The notes under the pieces: model-generated
What the model saw: the letters and a program-made list of their open reading frames with translations, nothing else
Database searches by the model: none
What the model was told of the DNA's origin: nothing
Program-made: the position numbers and the translations under genes
Part shown: in pieces, positions 11,321 to 26,934 of the stretch
How positions within the stretch are numbered: the first letter of the stretch is position 1
Layout: each line of letters opens with the position of its first letter
NCBI RefSeq assembly: GCF_000165425.1
Contig: NW_001799019.1
Span: forward strand, 127,165 to 191,164
Source of the DNA: Paramecium tetraurelia
Taxonomy: Eukaryota; Ciliophora; Oligohymenophorea; Peniculida; Parameciidae
Direction: 5' to 3'
DNA: 64,000 bases

Positions 11321-13572
11321 TCACATTCCAAGAAATCTTTTTGTTTTATTAATAGTTTCCGCTGCAGTCTTCTTTACCTTATCCATTACTGCTTCACTGG
11401 TTTGTCGTTGGAATGTTTATCTATTTTGTTATAATATGTAAAATACTATGGATCCTATTTCAAGAGTTTCTATGCATTTTTCAATACTAGCAATGTCTTC
11501 TTGATAGTATCTCTTTCGATTGTGATGTATTCAGGCTAAATCTAATTAATTCTTTTACTTCAGACATCAATCCCATAACTGATTAACTTTTCATGATTTC
11601 ATTATATAATTAGAATTGCATTTGTTCTTAAGCAGCTCTAACCAAGAAATATCCTATTGCCTTAGGAATAGAATCTCTTAAGTTTCTTATGACTATTCTA
11701 AAGTATGCATCTAATCTTCTGCTCAATTCTTAAGCCAAAACCTTCTCAGGGTCTGTATCTTTATTGGATGCCTATGCAGCAGGTTTATTTGAAGTTGTGG
11801 TTGTGGTATTAGTATTGGTTGTGCCTGCAGCATTGTCACCAGGGGGAGCAGCAGCAGGATTTTTTTAATCCTCTTTATCCTCTTACTAATATGATATAGA
11901 AAATAGATAATTACTGGAATGATGCTAGCATTCATGGTTAAGTAATCTTAATCATTTGTGAAAATGTATCCTAATTCAGCATCAACCAAATTTTCAACTA
12001 CTACTTTAGTTTTGTTCTTTTATTCTGTAAGTACTTAAGAACTAATATCTGAAATAGCATCTAAAATGGTTGGGAATCTATAAAACACTTTTTTTAAAAT
12101 GCTATTAGACAGTGAGTCAACATAGGTAAACACTTCATTCAGAGTATCTATTGCAGGTTCTCTTAATTTCTCAAGTTGTGGCATAATTAAATATAAAAAG
12201 CTATCGAAAGATGGAAATCCTGGAATGGAATCCCCTTGATGTAATCTAATGGCTTCTTTGATTTCTCTATCTGTGTACTCTCGACTGACTCTGTAATTTT
12301 TGCCTGCTTATCTAAATCCTATTACTAATAGAATACTCATTATATAGATCATTCAAGTATAATTTCACTTAAGCTCCTCCAGAGATTTGAGTATCTTTCT
12401 GTAATGCTTATTTGACATCGAATTTTCCTCTTAATTTGTTATTTAGATTTTCTGTGTACTCAGTCAACATATTCCATATGACTTGCATTTTCTCCTTGTT
12501 ATCTCTAGGCAATCCTGGACCAAGTTGAGCGAGTTTAACTTCGCAATCTTATACTTTTTGGTCGATTTCCCTAATGATCTGAGGCAAGGATGCTCGAATA
12601 CTTTTATGATATTGAAGATAAATACTGTTTGAACAGAATATTAGTTAACTTCTGAATCAGAGCCTTTGTTCCCATGATATCTGGAGGCATCTGAGAGTAC
12701 AAAGGGTGTTTTGCGAAGAAATCAGTCTCTCTTTACAATGCAACACCAACTCTGACCTTCTCGTTGATGTCTTTTTAATTTCTATTTTTGACACCAACAA
12801 AACCCAATTTCAATGGAATTATTTATCCTAACAATTCCTTTCTGCAATCTGTTCCTTGATCCATGATATCAATCTAGATTTACGATGAATTACTACCTTT
12901 GTAATCACACCCAAAGTTCTTGATCCTGTGGGATCTAATTTGATTGCTAATTGAAGTCCATCACTAGTTGATAAATCCTGATTGGCTGGACACACAGCCA
13001 AGATTATTGTTCTCTCATCTTAACAATAATGAGTGGCCATCTCTAAGGTGACTTTTTCAATGTCTTCTCTTTGTCCTTTGATTGCTATTCTTGTAATTCC
13101 TGGTAAATCGATCACTGTCAAGTCTGGACAATCACTTGAATAGACAGTCATTACTATAGGATCGGGGACGACATCTAGTTTATAATTATCATTCCAAAAT
13201 ACCTTTTGAATTTCCTGTTGCTTTATCTGTCAATTCTACAATGTATTCTCTAACCTTCTCAAAATCAAAGAATTTCTGATCTTTGCACACTTCGAACACT
13301 GCCCATGGTTTTAATGCATCAGGTTTATGAATCAATCTCATTTCCAAAGGTCTTCTTGTCACTATACCTTCTCCTCTTGGTAGGAAATCCAATCCGACAA
13401 TGTTTTCCAAAAGACTACTTTTTCCTGCACTCTAACTTCCCAACACAGCTATTCTGGGTAACTTTATGTACTCCTAAACTCCTAAGTCTCTCAACTGATC
13501 GATGAGTGTAATCAAAGATCTTAAATTATCGAAAAGCTATCCCTATAATGAATTATCTTTTTATTCTGACAT
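11321..13572 (-). CDS. dynamin-family GTPase
   Basis: Starts [20 protein letters not shown]. The GTPase domain has all key motifs: G1 GSQSAGKSS, the switch region [11 protein letters not shown]3 DLPGI, and G4 [11 protein letters not shown] restored by a 23-nt intron near 12875-12900. The middle/stalk domain follows, then a C-terminal GED-like helix ([19 protein letters not shown]); no PH or proline-rich domain is visible. Dynamins of this short type act in membrane fission, in endocytosis, phagosome/vacuole traffic or organelle division. Several short introns are present. TGA at 11321-11323. Confidence 0.92.
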
Positions 13573-13989
13573 TATTTAATTTAATTTATATATATTAAAA
13601 TCATTAATATTGAGATTTAAAGAAAATAAAATATTGTCAAGGCTTAGTATTTTATTGATACAAATCTCACAAATCAAAATAATAATTTTACAGTGATTTC
13701 ATCTCTCATATGATATCATTCACTTTTATTATTACATACAATGCAAATAAGATTAGATTACAAAATATATGATCATTTGATATTTTTTTATATCTTTTTT
13801 ATTTACTAATAGAGATTGGTGTATATTTGCAGGTTTTCTTAGTGTAATTCATCAATTGAATTAACAATAGCAGCAATACCTCAAATGTGATCTTCATGTC
13901 TAAGTTAACTAATTTGATAAATTGGATAAATAATTACCAACATAATGTAAACATGGCAATTCTTATCAATCTTCTCTTTTCGATATCAG

Positions 13990-16568
13990 TCAATTGAAAT
14001 TTTATTTTAAAAGTATATCATCACTTGATTTAAATATATTATTAACATTTTTATCGTTCACTCTATTTAAGCCCGACTCATCACTCTTTTGTTTTTCCTT
14101 CCCCATCCGTCTCACCAGTAAATTATCTCTAGTCATTTCTATCGCATCCATCAATCTATTGACATTGCGATCACACCATAAGTCAACTACTCCCATAGAG
14201 CCATCGTTAGCCAACTCTCCAAAGGCTTCATGAACCTATTTGATAAGTGGCTACAAATAATAGTTGTTCTTTTTATCATGCGTTCCGAATCCAAATTTTA
14301 GGAATGTTAATTTTTTTCGTCTTTGATTTATTGTTTACCTTTCCATAAGTCGTCTCTTTTCTATTAAATTTCAGTTTTTGGAATGACATACGAGGTTTAT
14401 GAAGCCATTTCCCTCGTATATGACCTAGAGCAAACTAATTCTTCACACTCTCCTATAAGATATCAAAATTAGGTATCATAGATGGTTCTGTCTTGGTTCT
14501 TTTAGATAAAAAATTTCTATGACTCGAAATCAGTTGGCCCTGACTCTGTAAATTCTCTCTTTAAGTTTGCATCAATTTATAATTAATAGTAAGAATTAAT
14601 AAATTCAATATTGTCTTCTGTCCATCAAGATATTACTTAAATACGTTTTTGTTTATCTTAGTTCCTCAATCTATTACTGTTACTGTTAATTTTAGTATTT
14701 AAAGTATTGTACATCATTCCTTAGCAACTCGCATTCCTCCCTCAATTAAACACACTCTTCTTCCAAATTCATTTAATCCTATATTTAATCCTTCTCTTAT
14801 GTCTGTCTAATCTAATCTCGTAAACCTGTGTATTCCAATTACACCTTTAGAAACATACTCTTCTCAACATTTAAAGCCTATTGCAATTCCGAAACCTATC
14901 TCTTTAAAGCTTGTTATTCCGATTTCAAATCCTCATTTTAGTTGTATAGTTTTTCGAATTCCACTTCTTTGTTTTAAGTGCAAGCCTGTAACCTCTCTTT
15001 CAAAATAGTCTCACTTTCAAGTTCCCCTCTTATTTCCATTATCTTATCTTAAAGTCTTTTAACCTAAGCAGTTAATTGTTTAACTTCGCTTTCATTGTCA
15101 TTTTTGACCTACTTCTTGCTGTTTCTCATATCAATCAATAGGGTTTATTGTTCAATCAATTATTGACTAAATTGATTTATTTATTAATCCTTCTCCTACA
15201 ATTATGCCTCCTAAGCTTTTACTATTACATTTAATTTATCGTATTTATTTTCCAAGTCAACCAATACTTAATTCTTATGTTCTATCCTCTTACTCAATTA
15301 ATGAAACTATATGCAAATAATTAAATAAACATACTTCAGATTGATTGCCTTATTGTTGCAATTTAAAATCATTATAATCCTATTCCAATGATTCATACAT
15401 CTTTGATATTTTCTTCATCTACAAAGATTGCTCATTATACTTTCTGTCCATTCTCTCAATATCATTAATAAGATCATTGTTCTTTTTCATCAATTAATCA
15501 ACTACTTTATCTTTTTTGTTGCTCTCCCCTTTCAAACTTTCATTTTGTTGATATAAATTCTTTATGGTTGTCTCCTACTTGAATATGGTTCCTTTATACA
15601 TGTCCTCGCATTCCTTTAGAGTTTACATGATATTGTTCAATTCATTATTTGATTCTGATAATTAATTTTATAATTTTTATTTCTCTTAATTTAGAATCTG
15701 TTCATTATATTTTAACTGTTTATTATTTTCACTCATAACTTGCATCTTTTGAGTTGCCTCATTAATTGCTTATTTCAGCATATTGTTATTTTTATTTAAG
15801 TCCTCTATTCGATTCTGTTATTGAATCATCAATGCATTCAATTCTTCCAATTAGGTAATCAAAATCTTAAGTTTTTATTCGCTCTGCTAAACATCTTTAT
15901 TCTGCGTATTCAATAAGAATTAGTGTTCCTATTCCAAAGCCACATAAGCATGAGATAAGCGCTCAACCTCTGTAGAAACAAGCACAAAGTTTTTCATTAT
16001 TGTCCATTTTTCAATCAAAGAGTCTTATTTTAATAATTCTTAGAGAGTATTTTCAATTTCAATTTTGTCCTAGCGTAATTGGGTGACTTCTGCTTGGAGA
16101 TTTGTCTAATTGTAATTTTGCATTTATTGGAATAAATTATCTTTATTTTATAAGTGTAATGTATATTATGTAAATAAAATTAAGTTTATAAAATGGTGAT
16201 CTAAATATTAATTTCTTTACCTAATTTAATTTATAATAATGCAATTAAAAACTAAGCTATTGCTAACTTAATTGATCTTGTCCAATTTAATTAGTTTGAT
16301 AAGGTCAGGAAGCTAAGAAACCAAAGATTTGATGACGATTACTCTAAATTCAATTGGATTGTTATTGGATTTAATCATTTTTTGTTCGGAATATGCAAAA
16401 CAAAAATAAAACCTTATTAACATTTAGATTCAAATAAACATTATTGTGTAACTGGAAACACTCTTTTACGATGTCTAAAACACCAATAATTACTTCACTG
16501 TCATATACCTGCTATTAATGCAAATTGATTTGAAAAAATAACATCAATGCTACTAATTTTTAACTCAT
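13990..16568 (-). CDS. long coiled-coil protein, ends partly unresolved
   Basis: From about 16150 down to 14600 the minus strand is one nearly continuous Gln/Glu/Lys-rich heptad coil (for example WTIMKNFVLVSTEVERLSHA, YDKLNVIVKAQEAQLQEKD), with one clear 28-nt intron near 15310-15340. A globular-looking N-terminal part (EVIIGVLDIVKECFQLHNNV) probably starts at 16568 with introns I could not fix. A C-terminal part (FGFGTHDKKNNYY, HEAFGELANDGSMGVVDLW) needs an approximately 34-nt intron near 14350. One junction near 14600 remains unexplained. Possibly a ciliary or centriolar protein; family not recognised. Confidence 0.6.
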
Positions 16569-16698
16569 ACGATCTGCTTATATGTTTTTACTCGACTCGC
16601 TGCCTAATTCTATGTGTAATTTACTACTTCCTAGTTTATTCTCTTTGTTCTTTGGTAACCCCTTAATCATTTAATTTTATACAAAGAAAAGTCCTAAA

Positions 16699-18687
16699 AT
16701 GAAATCCGAAAACCAAGTCCCACTTCTCAATCATAAAGACAACCTAATCACAATGCCCATTTCAGCTATATGGAATAATGTTAGTAGAATCTGATCGATG
16801 AGAATACCCCACATATCGATAGGAACATCAATGTAGCTCTCGATGAGGATCTACTCAACTATCTCCCCTACGGATTAGTTCTCATAGACACCAACCTTCA
16901 AGTCATAAAGCACAACGAGAAATTGATGAGTTACTTGATGATAAATCAAGCAGATTAAATTTTGAATCATTTAGATTAATTACTGTCCAAGTAACATTTA
17001 TTCGTATGAATTAGTGCCTAACTGAATTCAATAAAATCTAGTCCGCATACAAAGCACAAACCGCATATTGTTCCCTTGAGGAAATTGAAATAAAATTCAG
17101 CCAGTCAATATTAATATAATACTGGCATCAAATCTAATAGCGCTAACTGGTTGTCGGATAGGCTGAAGGTCAACATCTAGAATAAAGGGTCCTTCAAATC
17201 GAGCATCTAAGAAGCAGGAACCCATTCCTATATTTAATTTGTCATGAGTGAATTTTTAAATAAAAGCTTCATTAAGATTAATCCTTCAGAAAATCTATCC
17301 ATGGCATCTGATTAGACTCGCATGTTTAAGTTTCATGTAGTGAAAGATCTCAAGGTCAGAAAGAAGCACTTTTAGATTAAAGTTTATGAAGTAAAACTAT
17401 AAACGAAAACAAAAGATATTGCATTCCTATTTATAATTGAAAATATTACAAATAAAGAGGAGTTGAAGGAATTGACTAGTAGATTCAAATTTCAATAAGC
17501 ATTATTGAATTCATTCAGTCATGAATTACGAACACCTTTAAATAGTTCATTACCTTTATTGCAAATTTTAAGTAAAAAAATAGATGATACCCTCAATGAT
17601 AACTACTTATAGTTAGCAATTGTCTCTTGTCGTAGATTACTGTTTTAAATAAACGACATATTAGATTATGCATAAATAGAATGCGAGGATTTTAAGTTGA
17701 ATTCAAACAATTTTTTAGCAAGTGATATTTTTGATGATCTAAAAGAATTATTTTAATAAGAATGCTCATAAAAATAGATTGAATTAATTCTAAATTATAA
17801 TTCTCAAATAACAATCTACAGTGACAAATTAAGAATAACCTAAATTTTAGTTAACTTATTAAACAATTCAATCAAATTCACAAAGTAAGGAGGCAGAATA
17901 GTTTTGTCTTTAAAAAAGAGAGTCTCTTAATGCATATTTTCAGTGTGGGATAATGGTGAAGGAATATCCAATGAAGAAATGTTGACACTCTCAAATTAAT
18001 CCATGTACTATTAATTAGGATCGAATAAAATGGGATTGGGCTTGAGAGTTTCAAAAGGAATAGCAAAGTTTTTAGGTGGAGATGGCGAGTTGCAAATAAA
18101 GAGTGAAAAAGGATTTTACACAATTGTTAGCTTTTCGATAGAGGAGTCTGTCAGTACAATGATGAAAGATGAGGATTCATCAATACGGGACATAGAGGAA
18201 TTAGGATCTGACACGAAGAACTCAGCATAAAGAGTATATATATCTTCAAGGAAATTCCTGAATCATTGTGAATGCAATCAAATTTTGATTGTTGATGATG
18301 TACCTTTCAATCATATCACTTTAATTGCATTACTTCAAAATTATGGATACAAGGCAGATAGTGCATACGATGGGGATTCTGCAATCAAGAAAGTGAGATA
18401 GAGATAGTAAAATATTTGTTGCAAAGCCTATAAAATAATATTTATGGACATTGAAATGCCAGGGAAGAATGGGTTTACTACTAGTAGTGAGGTATTATAT
18501 TAAAAATCAATTAGAGATTTCTAAACTATTACAAAATGAACGATAAAAATCCATCATTGTGATGTGTTCTGCTTATAATGGGTTGGAAAATGCAGAGTTA
18601 GCACATTAGAGTGGAATGAATGAAATAATTTCGAAACCTATTTCATTGGATTCTCTATAAACACTTTTAGGGAAATACTTTTGTTGA
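16699..18687 (+). CDS. hybrid sensor histidine kinase with receiver domain
   Basis: Two-component hybrid kinase. An N-terminal PAS-like sensor (DEDLLNYLPYGLVLIDTN) is followed by the dimerisation/phosphoacceptor helix with H box FSHELRTPLN, an ATPase domain with N box (LVNLLNNSIKFTK), G1 WDNGEGI and G2 GLGLRVSKG, then a receiver domain. The phospho-acceptor Asp lies in IIFMDIEMPGKNG and the conserved Lys in IISKPIS. It should autophosphorylate on His and pass phosphate to the internal Asp. No transmembrane segment, so probably cytosolic. Introns include about 23 nt near 16771 and 25 nt in the receiver. Start ATG 16699. Confidence 0.93.
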
Positions 18688-18718
18688 ATTTCTTAAACTT
18701 TTTTAATATATAATATAA

Positions 18719-19129
18719 TCAAATTCCATTGAATTCTATGACCATTGGTTTAATGAGTTTATTAAGATTTATTTGGTGAAATGGGTTGTAATTAGAGGCT
18801 CGATATAATCCATATATCTTTTCGAAAATTGCCAATAAGTTTAATTTTTCTGTTCCTTGCTTGATAAATATGATCATTTTCAATTGTGTTATCGTTATAT
18901 AAGCATGCACATCATAATCATTATTTGGCAAATAGATTGTATACAATACTCCTAAATAAGGTTCTGTTGTTGTCCCTCCATTCAATTTCTTTTATAAGAT
19001 AGGACTAATTAGTTGTAGAGCTGTGTAAGTTTGAAATTTGAAATGCACTTGATCCTCAGTATCTATGTAATAATCAATAAAGTTTAGTTTGTCCTACGAA
19101 TCTATTATAGCTATACAGGCAATAGACAT
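18719..19129 (-). CDS. TRAPPC2L: TRAPPC2L-like trafficking subunit, 136 aa
   Basis: Intronless 136-residue sedlin-fold protein, almost exactly the length of TRAPPC2L (about 140). It begins MSIACIAIIDSQDKLNFIDY. Other landmarks are KFQTYTALQLI, the LGVLYTIYLPNNDYDVHAYI strand region, and NPFHQINLNKLIKPMV near the end, in the order expected for TRAPPC2/TRAPPC2L. TRAPP complexes act as Rab/Ypt GEFs in ER-Golgi traffic. I favour TRAPPC2L over TRAPPC2 by the N-terminus and the 'YLG-LY' motif. Confidence 0.83.
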
Positions 19130-19145
19130 TTTAATTTAATATTAT

Positions 19146-20220
19146 ATGATAATTGAAACAATTTACATATGGATAATCTGGTTGATTTTAAAAATACCTC
19201 AATTGGATGTTAAAGAGAAAATAGATGCAGAAGTCTATAATGAATTTGCAACTAGTAATGAAAAATTCAAATATTCTTTATTCAACTCCCTCTATTAGAA
19301 TTTAGAACCAAAACCATTACCACGATTTAAAGTTATGCAATCTATGAATTATTTGATTGTAAATAATTCAACCATTATTGAATATGATAAAGAATGTATG
19401 CATTCATAGAGTATGAGATTTTAGAGTATAATAAATCAACAACGAGGATCAGAGCATTTGCCAGCAGAAGAGAAATCATACCTACATGAAAGAGTTACTA
19501 TTAAGTTTTTAGGTCATCAACATTTCCAATTGTTCTATCTCATACAAACAATAATAAAATAGACTTAAGAGTAGTGATATAACATTGAAATCTATATAAT
19601 GCAAAGATATGAAAGTGATTGATTAATTCAATTTCTTATAGAAAGGGAAAGTCCTTATACTTGCTTGTAGAATAATGGCATCAATAAGGTTGCACATACT
19701 CTTTTAAAAGAATAATGACACAAATTTGATTTAGCTTTACGAATAACAAATATCGCTGAAAGAATTGACAAATTTATTTGTTTTATATCAAGCACACTCA
19801 TCCGAGAAGTTCATTTTGATTATTAATGCAAAATTATTATACTTTACATAGAATAAAATTGAATTTTACAAAATAGAACAAGTCGATGAAATATAATTCT
19901 CAGAAGACGGCACACAACTTTATGCAGTATATTATATAAAATATCAATAGATGAGAAAAAGCATTGTTTATTTTGTCAGATTATAAATTTCGAAAGTGCA
20001 ATTGGTTGAATTGGTTGATCAATAGAGCAAAGTCATCAATAATAGACTTTTAGCATATAAATGTTGGAAATAAGGAGTATTACTATTAACTGATAAGGGA
20101 TACTTGAGGTATCTTGAGGTAGACATTAAGGATTAAATACATAAAATTACTATTTATGATGGATTTGGAGTGATTATGATTATGTTTGCATTGGTTTCAA
20201 TCAAAGTAAATTATTTTTGA
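19146..20220 (+). CDS. hypothetical protein, 351 aa
   Basis: Starts MIIETIYIWIIWLILKIPQL if the first ATG is used; that is only 16 bp from the start of the divergent TRAPPC2L gene, so the true start may lie further in. A 19-nt intron at 19494-19512 joins YLHER to VINISNCSISYK, giving an exact codon count. The body is beta-rich with repeated hydrophobic strands (KVLILACRIMASIRLHILF, KQGVLLLTDKGYLRYLEVD), resembling a degenerate beta-propeller. No family recognised. TGA at 20218. Confidence 0.62.
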
Positions 20221-20290
20221 TAAATTGACATAAATTTTGCGAATTCATTTTTAATTAAAAATTAATTTTAAGAATAAAGAGTGGTATATT

Positions 20291-22425
<2,135 letters not shown>

Positions 22426-22754
22426 TTTATTGAATGTGTTATATTATAAGAAATTACACTAAATAATCATTGAATAATTCATTTGGTTTTTCTTAGAATT
22501 AAAATTAAATCTTTTTTTATCCTTTTTTAATTATTACGTCAACAAATACACTATCATTCTTCTGTATACCATTTAATCTTCAAATTCATGTTAATAGTTA
22601 AGTTATAAATTTTTGGGATAACTCTTGCAAACAAATGATGATGATATCAAAAATGCACTGTTATTGATAAATGACTTTGATGTAAAATTTGAAATAATTG
22701 TTAAATGAAAAAGGAGAATGTTAATCTAATAGATTTAAAAAAATTATGTGATTT
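22426..22754. other. intergenic, nothing recognised
   Basis: AT-rich gap between the convergent SRPK gene and the small minus-strand gene. Short open stretches only, no start codon with convincing protein composition. Likely two 3' untranslated ends. Confidence 0.5.
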
Positions 22755-23210
22755 TCAAGGAATTTGCTTGAATTGGTATTGGTCCCATTTATTATTCATA
22801 TTTTCAGAACACTAAAATTTATTTGGATAGTACAAGTTCTGAATCTAATTAATTGTCAAAGACCTGCGAAACAGATTGAACAGTGTAATTATTTATAATA
22901 ATACTTTCAGTATATTGTTGACACCTAGAATCACTAATTTATTTTAGTAAATCTACTTGAAGATTCTTATAATCTCAATTTGATAGCCTACTTCTGATTC
23001 CTCAATTAGCAAAGGTTCATCATTTATGCATGGGTGCTCTTACAATTTCCAAACTTTATTGTCTAATGGAAACTGCTTTGAAGGTTTATTCTCAAATCTA
23101 AATTATGACATTAATTTAATATATTTATAAAACTATATAATCTAAATTCAAGTAGTCAAATCATCTACCAAAAATTTTTGTTTGTTTCTCATCACTCGTT
23201 TGGGTCTCAT
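22755..23210 (-). CDS. hypothetical protein, 142 aa
   Basis: Starts MRPKRVMRNKQKFL, then a 27-nt intron at 23142-23168, then IIQFYKYIKLMSQFRFENKP, DNKVWKLQEHPCINDEPLLI and a basic C-terminus with Cys (YPNKFQCSENMNNKWDQYQF). Spliced length is an exact codon multiple. Divergent from the gene at 23389 (178 bp apart). No domain recognised. Confidence 0.6.
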
Positions 23211-23388
23211 TCTGCTTTTTCGCTGGAACTGTTATAACCAAAAACTACCTCAAAAATAGGCTAATGATGGTACAGATAACCAAAAAATTGAATGTGATGA
23301 GCTTTAATATATAATTATTGATTAATAGAAATTGTACAGTTTTAGTTAAATTAAGTTTGAAAAAGAAAATATAATAAATTAATTAAGT

Positions 23389-23975
23389 ATGAGAAGTCAA
23401 CCAAAAAAAAATGTTAATCATCAAACACGTATGAGAGTTATCAAAATATTTACCAATAATAATGAATATCAACCAAATTGCAATTCTGATAAACTTATAT
23501 TTACTACCAAGCATTAAATCTTGATATTAGAAGATAGTTAACATTATAATTTAAAAGTTCATTAAATGAAATATTTATAATTAATTTCCTCTATTTTCTA
23601 GATAAGGAGCTTAATAATCAACAGATTGTAATTAAATTTTTTTTTATAATTCTTATTTAAATTATAAATTATTATAAGGTTATGAACCCTGAAATTAATG
23701 AATAAGAATAGTTCATTATTTCTTTTAAATATTCAATCAAAAATTTATGTACTAACTATCATACTAAAGATAACAAGTACTTATTGGAAATAGTAGATAA
23801 TGAAGTTAAAAAGTCTTATTAATATATTTTGTTGAATTTAGAATATTTCACGTTAGATTAAAATGATTATTTCTTTGGTTAACTCTTTTAGTTATTATTT
23901 AAGAATTATAGAGTTCCTTAAATAAAACCAATACTTCCATTTAGTATGACTACCTTGATTATTTTTAGAATTTGA
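23389..23975 (+). CDS. hypothetical protein, intron positions uncertain
   Basis: Begins MRSQPKKNVNHQTRMRVIKI and continues NCNSDKLIFTTKHQILILED. After one or more introns (about 23565-23615) comes KELNNQQIVIKF and later a good block: NPEINEQEQFIISFKYSIKN, TNYHTKDNKYLLEIVDNEVK, DYFFGQLFQLLFKNY. TGA 23973. The downstream block looks protein-like; the exact splice sites are not fixed. Function unknown. Confidence 0.48.
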
Positions 23976-24241
23976 ATTTAATTAAAGATTATTCCTTCGT
24001 TGTTTAAATCCATTTGTTTTTTATAAAGAACTTTATAAATTGAATCTTTCGATTTCTAAATTAAGTTGCTCACAACATTCTTCTATCATAATGTTTTTAT
24101 ATAATATAAAAATTCAATTTATTGTAGAATATCCTAAATTGTATCATGTTTTTTCTCATTTACTATTTATATAAAGTCTCCAAAATCTAAGATTCTGATC
24201 ATAATATAAATTTTAATAAATATATATATAAATATAAAGAG

Positions 24242-24771
24242 TCATTTGATCGAGTTAAGATAATTTGTAAAATTCTTGTAATATCTGAATGATCGATTGG
24301 CATAATTGTCATCAGATTATAAAAAGAGTTTCATTTTATTTTAACGATTAGCGCATTATTAAAACGAGTATATTTGTGAAATTTGCGATAGTAGTTTCTA
24401 CTACTAGGAACTAAATGGACGGATATGTGATTACTTTTTAGGTTTTTCAAGGGATATATGTTGTATCTAATTATTTATTTATATAGTATGATTACTGATT
24501 ATTCCATGTCTAGGATTTCAGATTTAGCCTTTTCAGAGATCGAGGCATTCATTGGTCTCTCAATGATATGCCATCTTTACCTCAATTCTCTTACATCTTT
24601 TAGATGATTACGATATTTAATAATGTGTTCGTCATTCCAATTCTCTTATTCATGAAAGCTTAGTTACTTTTTGGTTTTGGCCAGTCTATTTTCGAATTTG
24701 GATTTGTTCTAAGGACAAGTCAAGGGCGAGGCCTATACTTTCTAGTTACGCCAACAGTATGAAGTTTTCAT
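24242..24771 (-). CDS. hypothetical protein, 156 aa
   Basis: Starts MKTSYCWRNQK. Two introns (30 nt beginning gtataggcctc, 29 nt beginning gtaatcatac) yield exactly 157 codons. Contains SKFENRLAKTKKQLSFHEQE, DEHIIKYRNHLKDVRELRQR, then LEKPKKQSHIRPFSSQQQKL and a C-terminus ending YYKNFTNYLNSIK. Charged, helical, soluble; no family recognised. Lies 33 bp downstream of the ERK7-like kinase on the same strand. Confidence 0.66.
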
Positions 24772-24804
24772 TATTTTTATAAATTATATTGTCTTAAGCA
24801 TAAA

Positions 24805-26447
<1,643 letters not shown>

Positions 26448-26934
26448 TTTTAAAATTATAATAAATAATATAATATATGACAATCCTTAAATTATATTTA
26501 TTTTATAACATATTTCATATATATATATTTAGTGTATTATATGAATTAAATTATAACATGTAAATTGGAATAATCATTAACTACACTTATAAGGAATAGG
26601 TACAAAGTTGTATCTTGATTGATTTTAGAAATTTTAATTGGTTTATATCCATTCTTATTTCAAATTATAATTGGAAGTCATTATTTCAGAAGAAAATCGA
26701 TATATATATCATATTCTTCAGTTTATTTTTTTTTAAATAATTATCATTTATAATTGATGATTATGTAAGGTAAGTGAAAAACAACACTTGACAAATTTGA
26801 AATAGCACAGATCATAATAGCTAAAGAAATTTGAAATCATTGTATCAAAAACATATCCAAAATACATGGGGGTTAGATTTTATGTTTCTAAAGATTAGTA
26901 TCTTTCTTGTAATTCTCTTAATTTATTCAAAATT
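26448..26934. other. intergenic, nothing recognised
   Basis: Very AT-rich stretch with several ATATAT tracts upstream of the kinase start. Frames are open but carry no convincing protein; it probably holds the kinase promoter and the 3' end of the next minus-strand gene, whose stop I place at 26935 but could be up to about 200 bp lower. Confidence 0.45.

Noticed and set aside
24340-24491. Plus-strand frame with Cys motif reading like EYICEICDSSFYY
   Set aside because: It is antisense to the minus-strand gene 24242-24771, which gives an exact codon count after two normal introns; the plus frame has no start and soon meets TGA.
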